A DNA stretch of 64,000 nt from Lachnospiraceae bacterium (GCA_017411305.1 JAFQQI010000052.1:186001-250000); one strand, 5' to 3'; shown: positions 42,840 to 52,127, numbered from the stretch's first letter. Made by a program: numbers and translations. The notes: a model not told the origin generated them from the letters alone.

Positions 42840-43511
42840 CTACCCAAGTAAAAAGATCTGTAAATCCTCTACGGTTTCCGCTATGTAATCAGCGCTTTCC
42901 TCTTCCAGCTCTCCTTCCGGGGCAAATCCAAACCGCACGCCTACACCGGTTAGTCCGTGAGCCTTAGCTCCCAGGATATCAAACTTTCTGTCCCCAATCA
43001 TGGCACATTCCGTTTTTTTCTCCGATTCCGGCAGTTCCAAAATTCCAAGCTGTTTTAAAGCCTCTTCTACTACTTCTTCTTTGGAATCCCTGCGTCCGTC
43101 AAGCTCACTGCCCACTACTACATCAAAATAGGTATCAATCTCAAAATGCTTCAATATCTTTTTCACAAAAATTGTGGGCTTACTGGAGGCAATCGCAATC
43201 TTGGTACCTTTTTCGGAAAGTGCTTTTAGCAATTCCGGAATTCCGTCAAAAATCCGGTTTTCAAACACGCCAATAGGTGCAAAACGCTCTCTGTATATGG
43301 CAACCGCTTCCTCTGCCGCCTCACGGTCCATGCCGTACTTTTCCATAAAGCTGTCCCGAAGCGGCGGACCGATAAAATCTTCCAGCTTCTTTAAATCCGG
43401 CTCATCAATGCCCTTTTTTTGCAGTGCATACTGCACCGATTTCGTAATTCCTTCCCTGGGGTCCGTTAAGGTCCCATCCAGGTCAAACAAGCAATACCGA
43501 AACATCTGCAT
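42840..43511 (-). CDS. HAD family hydrolase (phosphoglycolate phosphatase-like)
   Basis: 223 residues. HAD motif I is FDLDGTLTDPREG (nucleophile and acid Asp), motif II is IASSKPTIF, and motif III/IV is MIGDRKFDILGAK. The cap domain includes IGPPLRDSFMEKYGMD, a pattern common to the Gph/YjjG-like group that dephosphorylates small phosphorylated metabolites. It is in line with the DUF3592-like gene upstream (9-bp gap) and the CPBP gene downstream. Confidence 0.92.
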   Translation of the reverse strand: MQMFRYCLFDLDGTLTDPREGITKSVQYALQKKGIDEPDLKKLEDFIGPPLRDSFMEKYGMDREAAEEAVAIYRERFAPIGVFENRIFDGIPELLKALSEKGTKIAIASSKPTIFVKKILKHFEIDTYFDVVVGSELDGRRDSKEEVVEEALKQLGILELPESEKKTECAMIGDRKFDILGAKAHGLTGVGVRFGFAPEGELEEESADYIAETVEDLQIFLLG

Positions 43512-43520
43512 TTTCTCCTT

Positions 43521-44087
43521 TTATCCGAATACTACCGTAATCAATACCACACAGAACATCATCAGCATCATTATTCCGGCAAACAATGCCACTATATTTG
43601 CAGCCGGTAAACTCTTTTTGGTAATAAATGCTTCCGGCGCGTTTTCATTAATCCAAATCGGATAAAGCTGACCGTAAGCAAACTTCTTATTGATCTTTTT
43701 CAGGGAATAGCTTTCATGGGTCTGCCTTTGGTATTCTTTGCCGCCAAAGTTATACCGGAATACCGGAAAATAGCTCCGGTATCCCTTATTTCCTCTATGA
43801 ATCTGATACGTCACATAAGTTCCCCAAATCTGCATCTTACATTTTCGCAGTCTGTATAGTGCAAAGAAAAATGCCACCACGCAAAGAATTCCTACGGATA
43901 AAAGTACACAGGTTGCCTGTAGCAGTGTGCTGTGAAAAATATCTCCCAGCACGCCGCAAATCGCAAAAAAGCCAAAAAAGATTCCCCATGCAATTCCGAT
44001 TTTCTCTGCTTTGCTGTTGCTTTTGTCACGCTTTGCAATGCAAAGCCATGCACATAATCCCCACAGCAATCCTATTTTCAGTCCCAT
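43521..44087 (-). CDS. DUF3592-like membrane protein
   Basis: 188 residues. Three hydrophobic segments (about 3-18, 28-50 and 55-80) precede a small soluble beta domain with YFPVFRYNFGGKEYQRQTHESYS and YPIWINENAPEAFI, and a final membrane helix (about 165-187). The YxPVxxY-x-G pattern of the soluble part resembles DUF3592 proteins, whose function is unknown. It is 15 bp downstream of the S1-domain gene and probably in the same operon. Confidence 0.65.
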   Translation of the reverse strand: MGLKIGLLWGLCAWLCIAKRDKSNSKAEKIGIAWGIFFGFFAICGVLGDIFHSTLLQATCVLLSVGILCVVAFFFALYRLRKCKMQIWGTYVTYQIHRGNKGYRSYFPVFRYNFGGKEYQRQTHESYSLKKINKKFAYGQLYPIWINENAPEAFITKKSLPAANIVALFAGIMMLMMFCVVLITVVFG

Positions 44088-44102
44088 CTCTCTCTCCTGT
44101 TA

Positions 44103-45038
44103 CTAAAATCCTAAGTTTTTAAATAAATCGCCTAAGCTGGTACCCACACTTTCATCAGAAGAAAACTGCGCCGTATCAAGCTCTTCCCTTTCCTGGGCTT
44201 CCTGTTCTTCCTCTACAGCCTTTATACTTAAAGATATTTTCCCGTCATTGGTATTTAAAACCTTTACCTTCACTTTGTCTCCTACCTTATGTACTTCCGA
44301 AGGTTTTTTGATACGTTTCTGACTGATTTGAGAAATATGCACCAATCCGCTAAGCCCGTCTTTTAAATCCACAAAGGCACCGTAGGTCTGCAGACTCTCT
44401 ACCGTTCCTTCCAAAACAGTCCCGGGCACAATCATTGCCACTTTATGGTCATGGGCTTCCTTCTCTTTCTCCCTGAGCACCTCTTTTGCTGATAAAATCA
44501 GCCTCTCTTTGGCGCGTTCCAGAGCGGTGACTCTAACAGTCAATTTCTTACCTACAAAAGGCGCAACATCCTCCACATATGCCATATCCAGCTGGGAAGC
44601 AGGAATAAACCCGCGGATTCCTTCCACATAAGCAACTACACCTGCATTTACCGCTTCACTTACCTTCACTGTAATATCCTTCTTTTCCTGCAGATAGCTG
44701 TTAAGGATATCCCAGGAAAGCACTGCATTTGCTTCCTTCTTGGACAAAAGAATATTTCCCTGTCCGTCATCCATTTTCACCACAATTGCTTCAATAACAT
44801 CGCCTTCATGAACTTCCTCTAATACTGCAAACCCGGGGTCAGCACTCATATCCTTGGCTTTGATAATTCCCTGGGTGTAATATTTTAAATCCAATGTTAC
44901 TTCTTCTTCATTTACGTCAATAACAGTTCCTGAAATGACATCTCCCTCGTTAATCTTACGAAAAGAAGCCTCCAGCTCCCGCTCATAGTCCATCATGGTC
45001 TCTTCTGCTACTATTTCCTCTGTCATATGTTCTTCCAT
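44103..45038 (-). CDS. S1 RNA-binding domain protein (ribosomal protein S1 homologue)
   Basis: 311 residues with four S1-like segments: GDVISGTVIDVNEEEVTLDL, GDVIEAIVVKMDDGQGNILLS, the AGVVAYVEGIRGFIPASQLD repeat, and a final well-kept one, GTVLEGTVESLQTYGAFVDLKDGLSGLVHISQIS. Such short S1 homologues in Firmicutes bind mRNA or the ribosome without being stable 30S components. The ATG at 45038 follows GGAGG. It is 34 bp downstream of hflC and likely co-transcribed, placing it under the riboswitch in front of hflK. Confidence 0.9.
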   Translation of the reverse strand: MEEHMTEEIVAEETMMDYERELEASFRKINEGDVISGTVIDVNEEEVTLDLKYYTQGIIKAKDMSADPGFAVLEEVHEGDVIEAIVVKMDDGQGNILLSKKEANAVLSWDILNSYLQEKKDITVKVSEAVNAGVVAYVEGIRGFIPASQLDMAYVEDVAPFVGKKLTVRVTALERAKERLILSAKEVLREKEKEAHDHKVAMIVPGTVLEGTVESLQTYGAFVDLKDGLSGLVHISQISQKRIKKPSEVHKVGDKVKVKVLNTNDGKISLSIKAVEEEQEAQEREELDTAQFSSDESVGTSLGDLFKNLGF

Positions 45039-45072
45039 CGCAAATTCCTCCACTCTCTCTTCTATTTTATAC

Positions 45073-45936
45073 TTAATAGAAAATCTGCGCAATAGGCGAG
45101 GTTTCATCAATAATCAGTGTCTTATTCTCGCCACCCATGGTAATCTTTGCGGCATCCAGTGATCGAAGGAAAATATAAAACTCTGCCTTATCAGGATCAT
45201 TGTAGGCTTCACCCAAAATTCTCATATACTCTGCCTCACCTTTTGCAATAATCTGCGCTGCCTGGGCATCCGCCTCTGACTGCATTACGATAATTTCAGC
45301 TTGGGTATTGTTGGAAATCTGCTTTGCTTCCTCGGCACCTTCCGCCTGATAGGTTGCCGCAATATTATTACGTTCGGAAATCATTCTTTCATATACGGCT
45401 GCTTTATTTTCATCCGGCAAATCCAATGACTTGGTTTCTACCGCTAAAAGCTCAATACCGTACTGCGTAAGTGTATCACCAATGTTGGCCATGATAGCCG
45501 CTGTCAGCTCACCGTCACGTCCGCTGATTACTTCTTCCTGGGTCATACTACTGATTACATTTTTTAAACTGTTGTACACAATGGTATCAATTCTGAATTC
45601 CGCATTGCTCTTCTGGGCACTTAAGGTTTCCGTGTATTTCTGTGGGTCATCAATCCGCCAAAGCGCAAAACAATCCGCAATCATGGACTTTTTGTCCTTA
45701 GTCATAACATCGCTGACCGCAAGGTCATATAAAAGTACTTCGTTTTCAATTTTTTCTGCCGTCTGAATTATCGGAAGTTTAAAGCTAAGTCCCGCATCTT
45801 CTCTGATTCCTACAATTTTACCGAACTGCTTAATCACAGTAAACTCGTTGGGGTATGTTACTACCATGGAAGACTCGGCAACAATCCATATACCGGCCAA
45901 AATGATAAGAATTACAATCCATTTACTCTTTTTCAT
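45073..45936 (-). CDS. hflC: HflC, SPFH-domain membrane protein
   Basis: 287 residues. An N-terminal membrane helix is followed by a periplasm-facing SPFH domain (EFTVIKQFGKIVGIREDAGLSFKLPIIQTAEKIENEVLLYDL) and a helical part with the conserved MISERNNIAATYQAEGAEEAKQI. HflC pairs with HflK in a cage around the FtsH protease and modulates its proteolysis of membrane proteins. It begins 17 bp after hflK. Confidence 0.93.
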   Translation of the reverse strand: MKKSKWIVILIILAGIWIVAESSMVVTYPNEFTVIKQFGKIVGIREDAGLSFKLPIIQTAEKIENEVLLYDLAVSDVMTKDKKSMIADCFALWRIDDPQKYTETLSAQKSNAEFRIDTIVYNSLKNVISSMTQEEVISGRDGELTAAIMANIGDTLTQYGIELLAVETKSLDLPDENKAAVYERMISERNNIAATYQAEGAEEAKQISNNTQAEIIVMQSEADAQAAQIIAKGEAEYMRILGEAYNDPDKAEFYIFLRSLDAAKITMGGENKTLIIDETSPIAQIFY

Positions 45937-45953
45937 ACTATTCTCCTTCCCTC

Positions 45954-47003
45954 CTACTGTGCACTTTCATCTGTTGTTTCTGAAGATGTATAGGCAGTCG
46001 CACCGGAAACAACTTCACTTGTTGACAAAGAAGCGCCTCCAAGGTCCACGAAAGACTCTAAAGGTAACATAGTCTGGGTTGTGCCGTCGCTTTTTTCAAT
46101 AATAATCTTCATACCGGGAAGAATTTCTTCCATAGTCTCATAGAACATTCTCTGTTTCGTAATCAACGGATATTTCTGATATTCTGCATAGAGCTCATTT
46201 AGTCTTGCCACCTGTCCTTCCGCTTCGTTGATTCTCTCCTCAGCGGTAGCCTGTGCCGTTTTAATGGTTTCATCTGCCTTCGCTCTGGCAGCGGGAATAT
46301 CCTCATTGCGCTTCTGATTTGCTTTATTAATAGAGGTTTCTTTTCCCTGTTTTGCATTTTCAACGTTCTTAAATGCATCAATAACCTCTGTGGTGGGCGG
46401 TTCTGCATCCTGAATGGTAATATTAACCAGCTGGATACCGATATCCTCTGCCTCTAATCTGGTCATAATTTTTTCTTTGATGGATGCCTGAATTTCACTC
46501 TTGCCTGTAGTAATGACACTGTCTACATCATACAGACCGATGGTATCTCTTATGTAACTCTGGGTCAGATTTTTAAGAATCGCCACAGGACTTTCCGAGG
46601 CATACAAATATTTCACAGGGTCAGTTACTCTGTATTCCACATAGAAATCCACATTTACGAAATTGTAGTCTCTGGTAATCATAAAGGATTCCTTCGCAAT
46701 GGGCTCATCCGTCTCCGCATCATAACCAATGGGGAAACCGTTAATTGTCTTAGGTACCTTGCGCATTTGCTGAATATAAGGTACTTTCAAATGGATACCG
46801 GATTCCTCTACTACCTGCGGTACACCGAAGGTGGTAATTACCGCATATTCATTTTCTTTTAGGGAATATACACTGCCAAACAGCAGGTATACCGCGAGAA
46901 ATACCAATAGTAAAATTCCCGCACCCTTCCCTACATTTGCCAAAAGCTTCTTATTCTGCTCATTTGGCTGGTCATACACATTTTTGTCTTTTCTTCTGAA
47001 CAT
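45954..47003 (-). CDS. hflK: HflK, SPFH-domain membrane protein
   Basis: 349 residues. A cytoplasmic N-terminal segment with charged residues is followed by a membrane helix (about 31-50) and an SPFH domain (ENEYAVITTFGVPQVVEESGIHLKVPYIQQM). The long helix region includes VENAKQGKETSINKANQKRNEDIPAARAKADE. With HflC it forms the HflKC complex controlling FtsH. AGGAGG precedes the ATG. The 5' untranslated region is long and contains a yybP-ykoY-type riboswitch and terminator. Confidence 0.93.
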   Translation of the reverse strand: MFRRKDKNVYDQPNEQNKKLLANVGKGAGILLLVFLAVYLLFGSVYSLKENEYAVITTFGVPQVVEESGIHLKVPYIQQMRKVPKTINGFPIGYDAETDEPIAKESFMITRDYNFVNVDFYVEYRVTDPVKYLYASESPVAILKNLTQSYIRDTIGLYDVDSVITTGKSEIQASIKEKIMTRLEAEDIGIQLVNITIQDAEPPTTEVIDAFKNVENAKQGKETSINKANQKRNEDIPAARAKADETIKTAQATAEERINEAEGQVARLNELYAEYQKYPLITKQRMFYETMEEILPGMKIIIEKSDGTTQTMLPLESFVDLGGASLSTSEVVSGATAYTSSETTDESAQ

Positions 47004-47083
47004 ATTTTCCTCCTTTTCACACTTGCATTAGTACAAGTCACCGTTTTTGCAGATGGTCTGCTTCACGGGAGTTCCCGTGATGT

Positions 47084-47127
47084 AAAAAAAGACCCTTATT
47101 GCAGCCACCTGCTACAATAAAAGTCTT
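47084..47127 (-). terminator. Riboswitch-controlled terminator upstream of hflK
   Basis: On the minus strand, AAGACTTTTATTG (47115-47127) pairs with CAATAAGGGTCTT (47089-47101) and is followed by seven T (47084-47090). The left arm is the same sequence as the 3' half of aptamer helix P1, so the two structures are mutually exclusive. A further hairpin CACGGGA-ACT-CCCGTG (about 47064-47079) lies between here and the hflK ribosome site. Confidence 0.8.
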
Positions 47128-47220
47128 GCTACAGTTCATCGCTGATTCGGAACGGATACCTCCATCGTCTTGACGATTCCGAATATATCTTGGGAAAGAT
47201 ATAAGCTACTCCCTTTTATT
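47116..47220 (-). promoter_or_regulatory. yybP-ykoY family (manganese) riboswitch aptamer
   Basis: Reading the minus strand: P1 AATAAAAG (47213-47220) pairs with CTTTTATT (47116-47123). Inside P1 are the family's conserved GGAGTAGC (47205-47212) and GCAAGA (47124-47129). Between them are three hairpins: P2 (TTATATCTT/AAGATATA), P3 (TTCGGAA/TTCCGAA enclosing an internal loop with GGAGGTATCCG) and a short P4 (CAG/CTG). The family senses Mn2+ and usually controls metal exporters. Here the downstream operon is hflK-hflC-S1 protein. The terminator competing with P1 predicts an ON switch: Mn2+ stabilises P1 and prevents termination. Confidence 0.75.
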
Positions 47221-47231
47221 TGATGGAATTA

Positions 47232-47260
47232 ATAATATCACCTTGTTAATTAACTGTCAA
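47232..47260 (-). promoter_or_regulatory. Promoter of the riboswitch-hflKC transcript
   Basis: TTGACA (47255-47260 on minus), a 17-bp spacer, TATTAT (47232-47237). Transcription would begin about 47,225, directly before the aptamer. Confidence 0.78.
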
Positions 47261-47380
47261 TAGCTTCAATTCTTAATATTTTATAAACAATCTTCCCGGT
47301 ATTTATTCCGCATTTGCATGAATGCTGAGATTTTGTAAATCATATGATTAAAGTAAGCACTTTACATAAGGATATATCCT

Positions 47381-48481
47381 ATGAAATCTAAAAAACCTGC
47401 CTCATTTTATTTGTCATTTTTTCTGTTGTTTTGTGTTTCCGTATCCGTTTACCTGCTCAAGACGTTGACGGTTTCTTATACAACCGGCTCTGATACCTCA
47501 TCTTCACAAAGTTCTGCCATTGAAGTTGTGGCCGGTAATGACGCCGACTATATCAAATGGGTTGACTTTAACATTACCTGTGAAGCACTTTCTGCCGCGT
47601 ATAATCTGGATGTGGAAAGCTATGATACGCCGGTTCACTTAAACTGGATTGAATTACTTGCCTACGCCGGAGCCAAGAGCGGCGGTACTTTTGACAAAAA
47701 AAGTGTTTCTTTGATTCAAAAACTGGCCGACGAACTGACTTGCGGCGAAACTACTATGGATGACCTTACGACAGACATGAAATATTATGATTATTATTTG
47801 GAAGCTTATGAAGCCGTCCTTGGCGGCATGGTGGGGGAATACGAAACGGAGCAGCCTTGTGAAGACGGCAGTAAGGTTTGGAAAAAGGTTTACGGACTGA
47901 AGGCCTTTTCCCCCATTGCCAAGGGCTTTCCTTACAGTGATTATGATGACTTCGGCTCCTCCAGAAGTTATGGCTACAAAAGGAGGCATTTAGGACACGA
48001 CATGATGGGTCAAATCGGCACACCCATCGTGGCGATTGAATCCGGTTATGTAGAGGCACTCGGTTGGAACCAATACGGCGGCTGGCGCATCGGCATCAGA
48101 AGCTTCGATAAGAAACGCTACTATTACTATGCCCACTTACGCCAGAATTTCCCTTATGCCCTGAATCTTGAAGAGGGCAGCATTGTCACAGCAGGCGATG
48201 TTATCGGTTATATGGGGCATACCGGCTACAGCACGGTGGAAAACACAAACAATATTGATACCGTTCATCTGCACTTAGGCCTTCAGCTTATTTTTGATGA
48301 ATCCCAGAAAGAAGGCAATAACGAAATCTGGATTGACTGCTATGAACTTACTAAATTTTTATATAAAAACCGTAGTGAAACGCAAAAAAACACGGAAACC
48401 AAAGAATGGCTCCGTGTTTATGAAATGAAAGATCCTGTTGTGTTGCAAAATCTTACCGATAAACAAACTCCTTCTGAATAA
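47381..48481 (+). CDS. M23 family metallopeptidase (membrane-anchored)
   Basis: 366 residues. An N-terminal membrane helix (about 8-27) is followed by a Ser/Thr-rich segment and a domain of about 130 residues without a recognised name. The peptidase_M23 (LytM) domain has zinc ligands in HLGHDMMG (H-x3-D) and VHLHLGLQ (HxH). It should cut peptidoglycan cross-bridges outside the membrane. Members of this shape in spore-formers include SpoIIQ-like and cell-separation enzymes, but the assignment stays open. The ribosome site is AAGGATAT. Its last 29 bp overlap the convergent glycosyltransferase gene. Confidence 0.88.
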   Translation: MKSKKPASFYLSFFLLFCVSVSVYLLKTLTVSYTTGSDTSSSQSSAIEVVAGNDADYIKWVDFNITCEALSAAYNLDVESYDTPVHLNWIELLAYAGAKSGGTFDKKSVSLIQKLADELTCGETTMDDLTTDMKYYDYYLEAYEAVLGGMVGEYETEQPCEDGSKVWKKVYGLKAFSPIAKGFPYSDYDDFGSSRSYGYKRRHLGHDMMGQIGTPIVAIESGYVEALGWNQYGGWRIGIRSFDKKRYYYYAHLRQNFPYALNLEEGSIVTAGDVIGYMGHTGYSTVENTNNIDTVHLHLGLQLIFDESQKEGNNEIWIDCYELTKFLYKNRSETQKNTETKEWLRVYEMKDPVVLQNLTDKQTPSE

Positions 48482-49535
48482 AAAAACTTAAGAAAAACAG
48501 CATCACATCCACAGGCACCTTTACCAGCACTTCAAGTCCGCCGAACAGCGGATACAAAAGGTCCACAAGCAGTGCGCTGCAAAGCATCTGACATACCGCC
48601 AGCAAAATATACTTAAAAAGTGTACTACGCACTGAGCTTTTGCTCTGAAATACCACTTTATAATTGATGAAGTAATTATAAGCTGCAGATAAAACTCTTG
48701 CCAGTACCGTTGATGCCACAATATAAGAAACCGCTCCCCACTGTTTCCCCTTCAGTAAATAGCAAAACAGCGAAAACAGTGCCAGGTCCACTACACTGGA
48801 GGACAGGGAAGAAAACAAAAACTTTCCGAACATCATATAGATTCTGACAGAGTCCTTAATGGGGTTAAAGTGGCTGCTTTTATTCTCTTCAATATAAATA
48901 GTCTGAATGGGAACTTCCACAATGGAAACCTTTTGGGCTTTGGTTTCCAAAAGCATATTGGTTTCAAACTCAAACCGCTCGCCCTTAACCGAAAGCAAGG
49001 TCTTCATGAAGGCTGCCGGAATTCCCCTAAGACCGGTCTGCGTGTCACTTACGGATACACCTGCCATATACTTCATAATCACTCTGGTACATTTATTGCC
49101 AAACTCCGACCTGGCAGGAACATTCTCCTGGTCAAAGCAGCGGCATCCCATAATCAGACTGTCTTTATTTTGAAGCAATGCCTCTGCACACAACCGGATA
49201 CAGTCCGGTGTATGCTGCCCGTCTGAATCTGCCGTAATACATCCTACTGCATCCGGCATAGTTTCAAGCACATAAGAAAACGCTGTCTTTAAAGCCCTTC
49301 CCTTTCCCTGATTCACAGAATGCTGAAGCAAACAGATGTTAAACCGGGTCTTTGCCCGGTCAAAAATATGCTGATATTCCAATCCGCTTCCGTCATCCAC
49401 AATAATGATATTGCTATAACCGTCCTTCTGTAACTCTTCCAGCAAATTTATTAACTTTTCATCCGGCTCATAAGAAGGAATTATCAGCGGAATCTCCCTG
49501 ACTTCCCGATTCATTACTTCCGTATTCATCATCAT
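48453..49535 (-). CDS. Bifunctional GT2 glycosyltransferase / GtrA-type membrane protein
   Basis: 360 residues. Residues 1-225 form a family 2 glycosyltransferase: IIPSYEPDEKLINLLEEL, IIVDDGSGLEYQ, and TADSDGQHTPDCI with the DxD-type metal site; SDTQTGLRGIP is typical of polyprenyl-phosphate sugar synthases. The rest (about 230-360) is a four-helix GtrA-like domain, thought to flip the lipid-linked sugar. Together they should make and translocate polyprenyl-P-sugar for decorating a cell-surface polymer. The gene follows the large membrane protein gene by 15 bp, which may be the partner GT-C transferase. Confidence 0.92.
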   Translation of the reverse strand: MMMNTEVMNREVREIPLIIPSYEPDEKLINLLEELQKDGYSNIIIVDDGSGLEYQHIFDRAKTRFNICLLQHSVNQGKGRALKTAFSYVLETMPDAVGCITADSDGQHTPDCIRLCAEALLQNKDSLIMGCRCFDQENVPARSEFGNKCTRVIMKYMAGVSVSDTQTGLRGIPAAFMKTLLSVKGERFEFETNMLLETKAQKVSIVEVPIQTIYIEENKSSHFNPIKDSVRIYMMFGKFLFSSLSSSVVDLALFSLFCYLLKGKQWGAVSYIVASTVLARVLSAAYNYFINYKVVFQSKSSVRSTLFKYILLAVCQMLCSALLVDLLYPLFGGLEVLVKVPVDVMLFFLSFFIQKEFVYR

Positions 49536-49550
49536 TTTCCTTTTCCGATT

Positions 49551-51437
49551 TTATCCGCTTACCTTTAAAAGAGTTACTTTGCCGTTTCCGGCACACACCT
49601 CATAAAGACAACCGTATTCAAATTCTGTGCCGTCCGTAAGCTGCCTAAAAGCATCATTTCCGCCGGCAATCTCATCTACATATAAGTATCCTGCATGAGC
49701 ATCATCAATGGCACGGACGATGTCCGTCTCGTTTACTGCATTTCCGTCAATATTGCCATACATCACACTCACCGGTGCCGCTTCAAATCCTATATAAGTA
49801 TTACGCACCCAGCTGACATCCGAAGCATCCCGCAAATAAAGGACACGCTTTCCGTTTCCCCGCTGCCTTGCGCCTACCCTTTCAAGGAACTGTCTTGCCT
49901 GACCATCAATAATGTCTGCTCTTTCCTGCAGCGTTTGTTCTCTTGTATCCCGATAACCGATTATTCCGCGATATGCACATTCATAATTTGCCGTCAATAA
50001 TACAAATCCCATGCAAACAAGCAGCCCTCTGTTTATGCCCATAAACTGCTTATCCGTCTTCATGGCAAAATAGGCAAGCAGATATAAACCGCCTATGGTA
50101 AAAGGAGCACCGTACCGTTCAATAGAAGATACCATTCCGAAGGGTTCCAAATACTGTGTTTCCACTGCAAAAATCGTCAAATGACTGAGCAGATTGATAC
50201 TGTAAAAAACCACACCGCTGATTGCCAGGAACGCTCCCACATACCGGCACTGCCATTTAGTAATCAGTTTCTTTTTATAAAGGATTATCACAAATACCGT
50301 TAGTAATAAATAAAGTGCCAGCGGACTTAAATCAATGGAAAATGTCTTCCATCTGTGCAGAGGATAACTGATAAATGCTGTCACAAAAGCATCTATCATT
50401 TCTTCCTTTACCTCCGGCACATTCATATTCCCGGTTGCCATGCGGACCGCCGCCCCTGTCAGCTTTGCAACTCTTCGGTTTCCTATACAGAACAGTAGCC
50501 ATCCGGCTTCTGAAAGAACCGGCAGGATTGTTACAACAATCATCCTCTTTACCGTTTTGGCTGCTACTGCCTTTTGCCCGTATTTATGTCGGAAAATCTC
50601 ATAGCCGTAAGCGAACAGCAAACCAAAGGCCACCCAGATAAAGCCGGTATTTTTGCAAAGTACCATTACCATAAGGTATAACGACAGCCTTGCATAATAA
50701 AACAACTCACTGTGACCGTCTTTATCTACCACAGCCACCAAAAATGCTCCGTAAATCAGTGCCATCGTCAAATCAGCACAGCATCCGTCCATCCCGAAAA
50801 CTTCCGTACAGGTAGGAAACAACCACAAAACAATTGCTGACAATACCATAATAAACGGATTCGTCTTTTTAACAAACCGTAATAACGGAAGCAAAAAGCA
50901 CAAATTCATAAAGTAGTAGCCGGAAAACATAAGTCCTTCCTGCAGCTCATCGGGGCTTAAGTGCATAAACCACCATTTCAGCATTTGGGTTCCGGGTGGA
51001 TAGTCTCCGAACTCCGGGGCAACATTCTGATATTTCTTCGCGAAACCATCCAAATAATACAATGCCTTAACATCGGTTGCCCAAAAATTATAATCATCCC
51101 ACCAGGTAACTACTTTTTGGGATGTCAGCAGCGGAACGAAAAGCAACATAACAAGTCCTACAATAACTCCGGGCTTTTTTAGCTCCGCTTTTAGAAAATC
51201 TCCTAATTCCCCGATTTGCTTCTTTCTGACCAAAGCAAATCCCCATATGATTGCCACCAGACAAACAAATAACGCACCGTAATCGGACCATGATAATCTG
51301 CCCAAAAATGCAAGTCCGCATAAGCAGAGAGTCAGCAGACATGTGACAACAGGTATCACATCCGTTACTGTTTCTTTTTCTTTATATGCAATCCAAATAA
51401 CCATTATGGCAAATGCCGCTATTTGAACAATGCCCAT
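49551..51437 (-). CDS. Large polytopic membrane protein, probable GT-C glycosyltransferase
   Basis: 628 residues with about 11-13 hydrophobic segments and a soluble C-terminal region. Near the first extracytoplasmic loop it has TWWDDYNFWATDVKALYYLDG and GDYPPGTQ. The acidic pair and YPPG motif resemble GT39/GT-C transferases that use polyprenyl-phosphate sugars. Overall similarity is not strong enough for a named family. Its place beside the GT2-GtrA gene supports a role in the same glycan decoration. The ATG at 51437 is preferred, because the frame upstream of it crosses a terminator hairpin. Confidence 0.75.
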   Translation of the reverse strand: MGIVQIAAFAIMVIWIAYKEKETVTDVIPVVTCLLTLCLCGLAFLGRLSWSDYGALFVCLVAIIWGFALVRKKQIGELGDFLKAELKKPGVIVGLVMLLFVPLLTSQKVVTWWDDYNFWATDVKALYYLDGFAKKYQNVAPEFGDYPPGTQMLKWWFMHLSPDELQEGLMFSGYYFMNLCFLLPLLRFVKKTNPFIMVLSAIVLWLFPTCTEVFGMDGCCADLTMALIYGAFLVAVVDKDGHSELFYYARLSLYLMVMVLCKNTGFIWVAFGLLFAYGYEIFRHKYGQKAVAAKTVKRMIVVTILPVLSEAGWLLFCIGNRRVAKLTGAAVRMATGNMNVPEVKEEMIDAFVTAFISYPLHRWKTFSIDLSPLALYLLLTVFVIILYKKKLITKWQCRYVGAFLAISGVVFYSINLLSHLTIFAVETQYLEPFGMVSSIERYGAPFTIGGLYLLAYFAMKTDKQFMGINRGLLVCMGFVLLTANYECAYRGIIGYRDTREQTLQERADIIDGQARQFLERVGARQRGNGKRVLYLRDASDVSWVRNTYIGFEAAPVSVMYGNIDGNAVNETDIVRAIDDAHAGYLYVDEIAGGNDAFRQLTDGTEFEYGCLYEVCAGNGKVTLLKVSG

Positions 51438-51505
51438 TTTATTTTCCTTTTCTGTTGTTAATCTTTGTAAGCACAGTCCGTGCACACAATCTGTTTTGAT
51501 TATAA

Positions 51506-51539
51506 CAAAAAGATGTGTGGTATGCCACACATCTTTTTA
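51506..51539. terminator. Terminator after hpf (bidirectional)
   Basis: Arms AAAAAGATGTGTGG and CCACACATCTTTTT with loop TATG. Confidence 0.9.
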
Positions 51540-51565
51540 TTTTCCATATGACTTTTCAATATCTT

Positions 51566-52093
51566 TTAGTTTTCAGGTTCAATCAAACCGTAGGTATTTC
51601 CTTTTCTCTTATAAACTACATTCACCTGGTCTGTTTCAGCATTACAAAATACATAAAAACTATGTCCTAAAAGCTCCATCTGAATACATGCATCTTCCGG
51701 ATACATGGGCTTAATATCAAACTTTTTGCTTCTGATAATTTTAATTTCCTCTTCCTCCATATATTCCTTTTCGAGGAAATCCTGCTTGAAGTAGCTTGCT
51801 GCCTGCTTCTGGCTGATTAATTTATTCTTATATTTCTTTAATTGTCTTTCAATGATTTCTTCTACCAAATCGATAGAAACATACATATCATTGCTTACCT
51901 GCTCAGAACGGATGATATTACCCTTAACAGGAATGGTCACTTCAATTTTCTGTCTGTCCTTTTCCACACTTAAGGTAACATGAACTTCTGTTTCCGGATT
52001 AAAATACTTCTCCAGTTTACCAATCTTGTCCTCTACTGCACTGCGCAATCCCGGAGTAACTTCAATATTCTTACCTACTATAATAAACTTCAT
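51566..52093 (-). CDS. hpf: Ribosome hibernation-promoting factor, long form
   Basis: 175 residues. The N-terminal S30AE domain (KFIIVGKNIEVTPGLRSAVEDKIGKLEKYF) and the C-terminal domain (RSKKFDIKPMYPEDACIQMELLGHSFYVFCNAETDQVNVVYKRKGNTYGLIEP) together define the long HPF. This form dimerises 70S ribosomes into inactive 100S particles in stationary phase. The start at 52093 gives an eight-base spacing from AAGGA, whereas the ATG at 52102 is too close. It has its own promoter and terminator. Confidence 0.95.
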   Translation of the reverse strand: MKFIIVGKNIEVTPGLRSAVEDKIGKLEKYFNPETEVHVTLSVEKDRQKIEVTIPVKGNIIRSEQVSNDMYVSIDLVEEIIERQLKKYKNKLISQKQAASYFKQDFLEKEYMEEEEIKIIRSKKFDIKPMYPEDACIQMELLGHSFYVFCNAETDQVNVVYKRKGNTYGLIEPEN

Positions 52094-52127
52094 ATACATC
52101 ATCCTTTCCTTGGATTATTTATTGATA

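Noticed and set aside
47041-47220. T-box leader or lysine/SAM riboswitch in front of hflK
   Set aside because: No T-box AGGGTGG-type motif or specifier loop, and no lysine or SAM core; the conserved GGAGTAGC/GCAAGA inside P1 fits yybP-ykoY.
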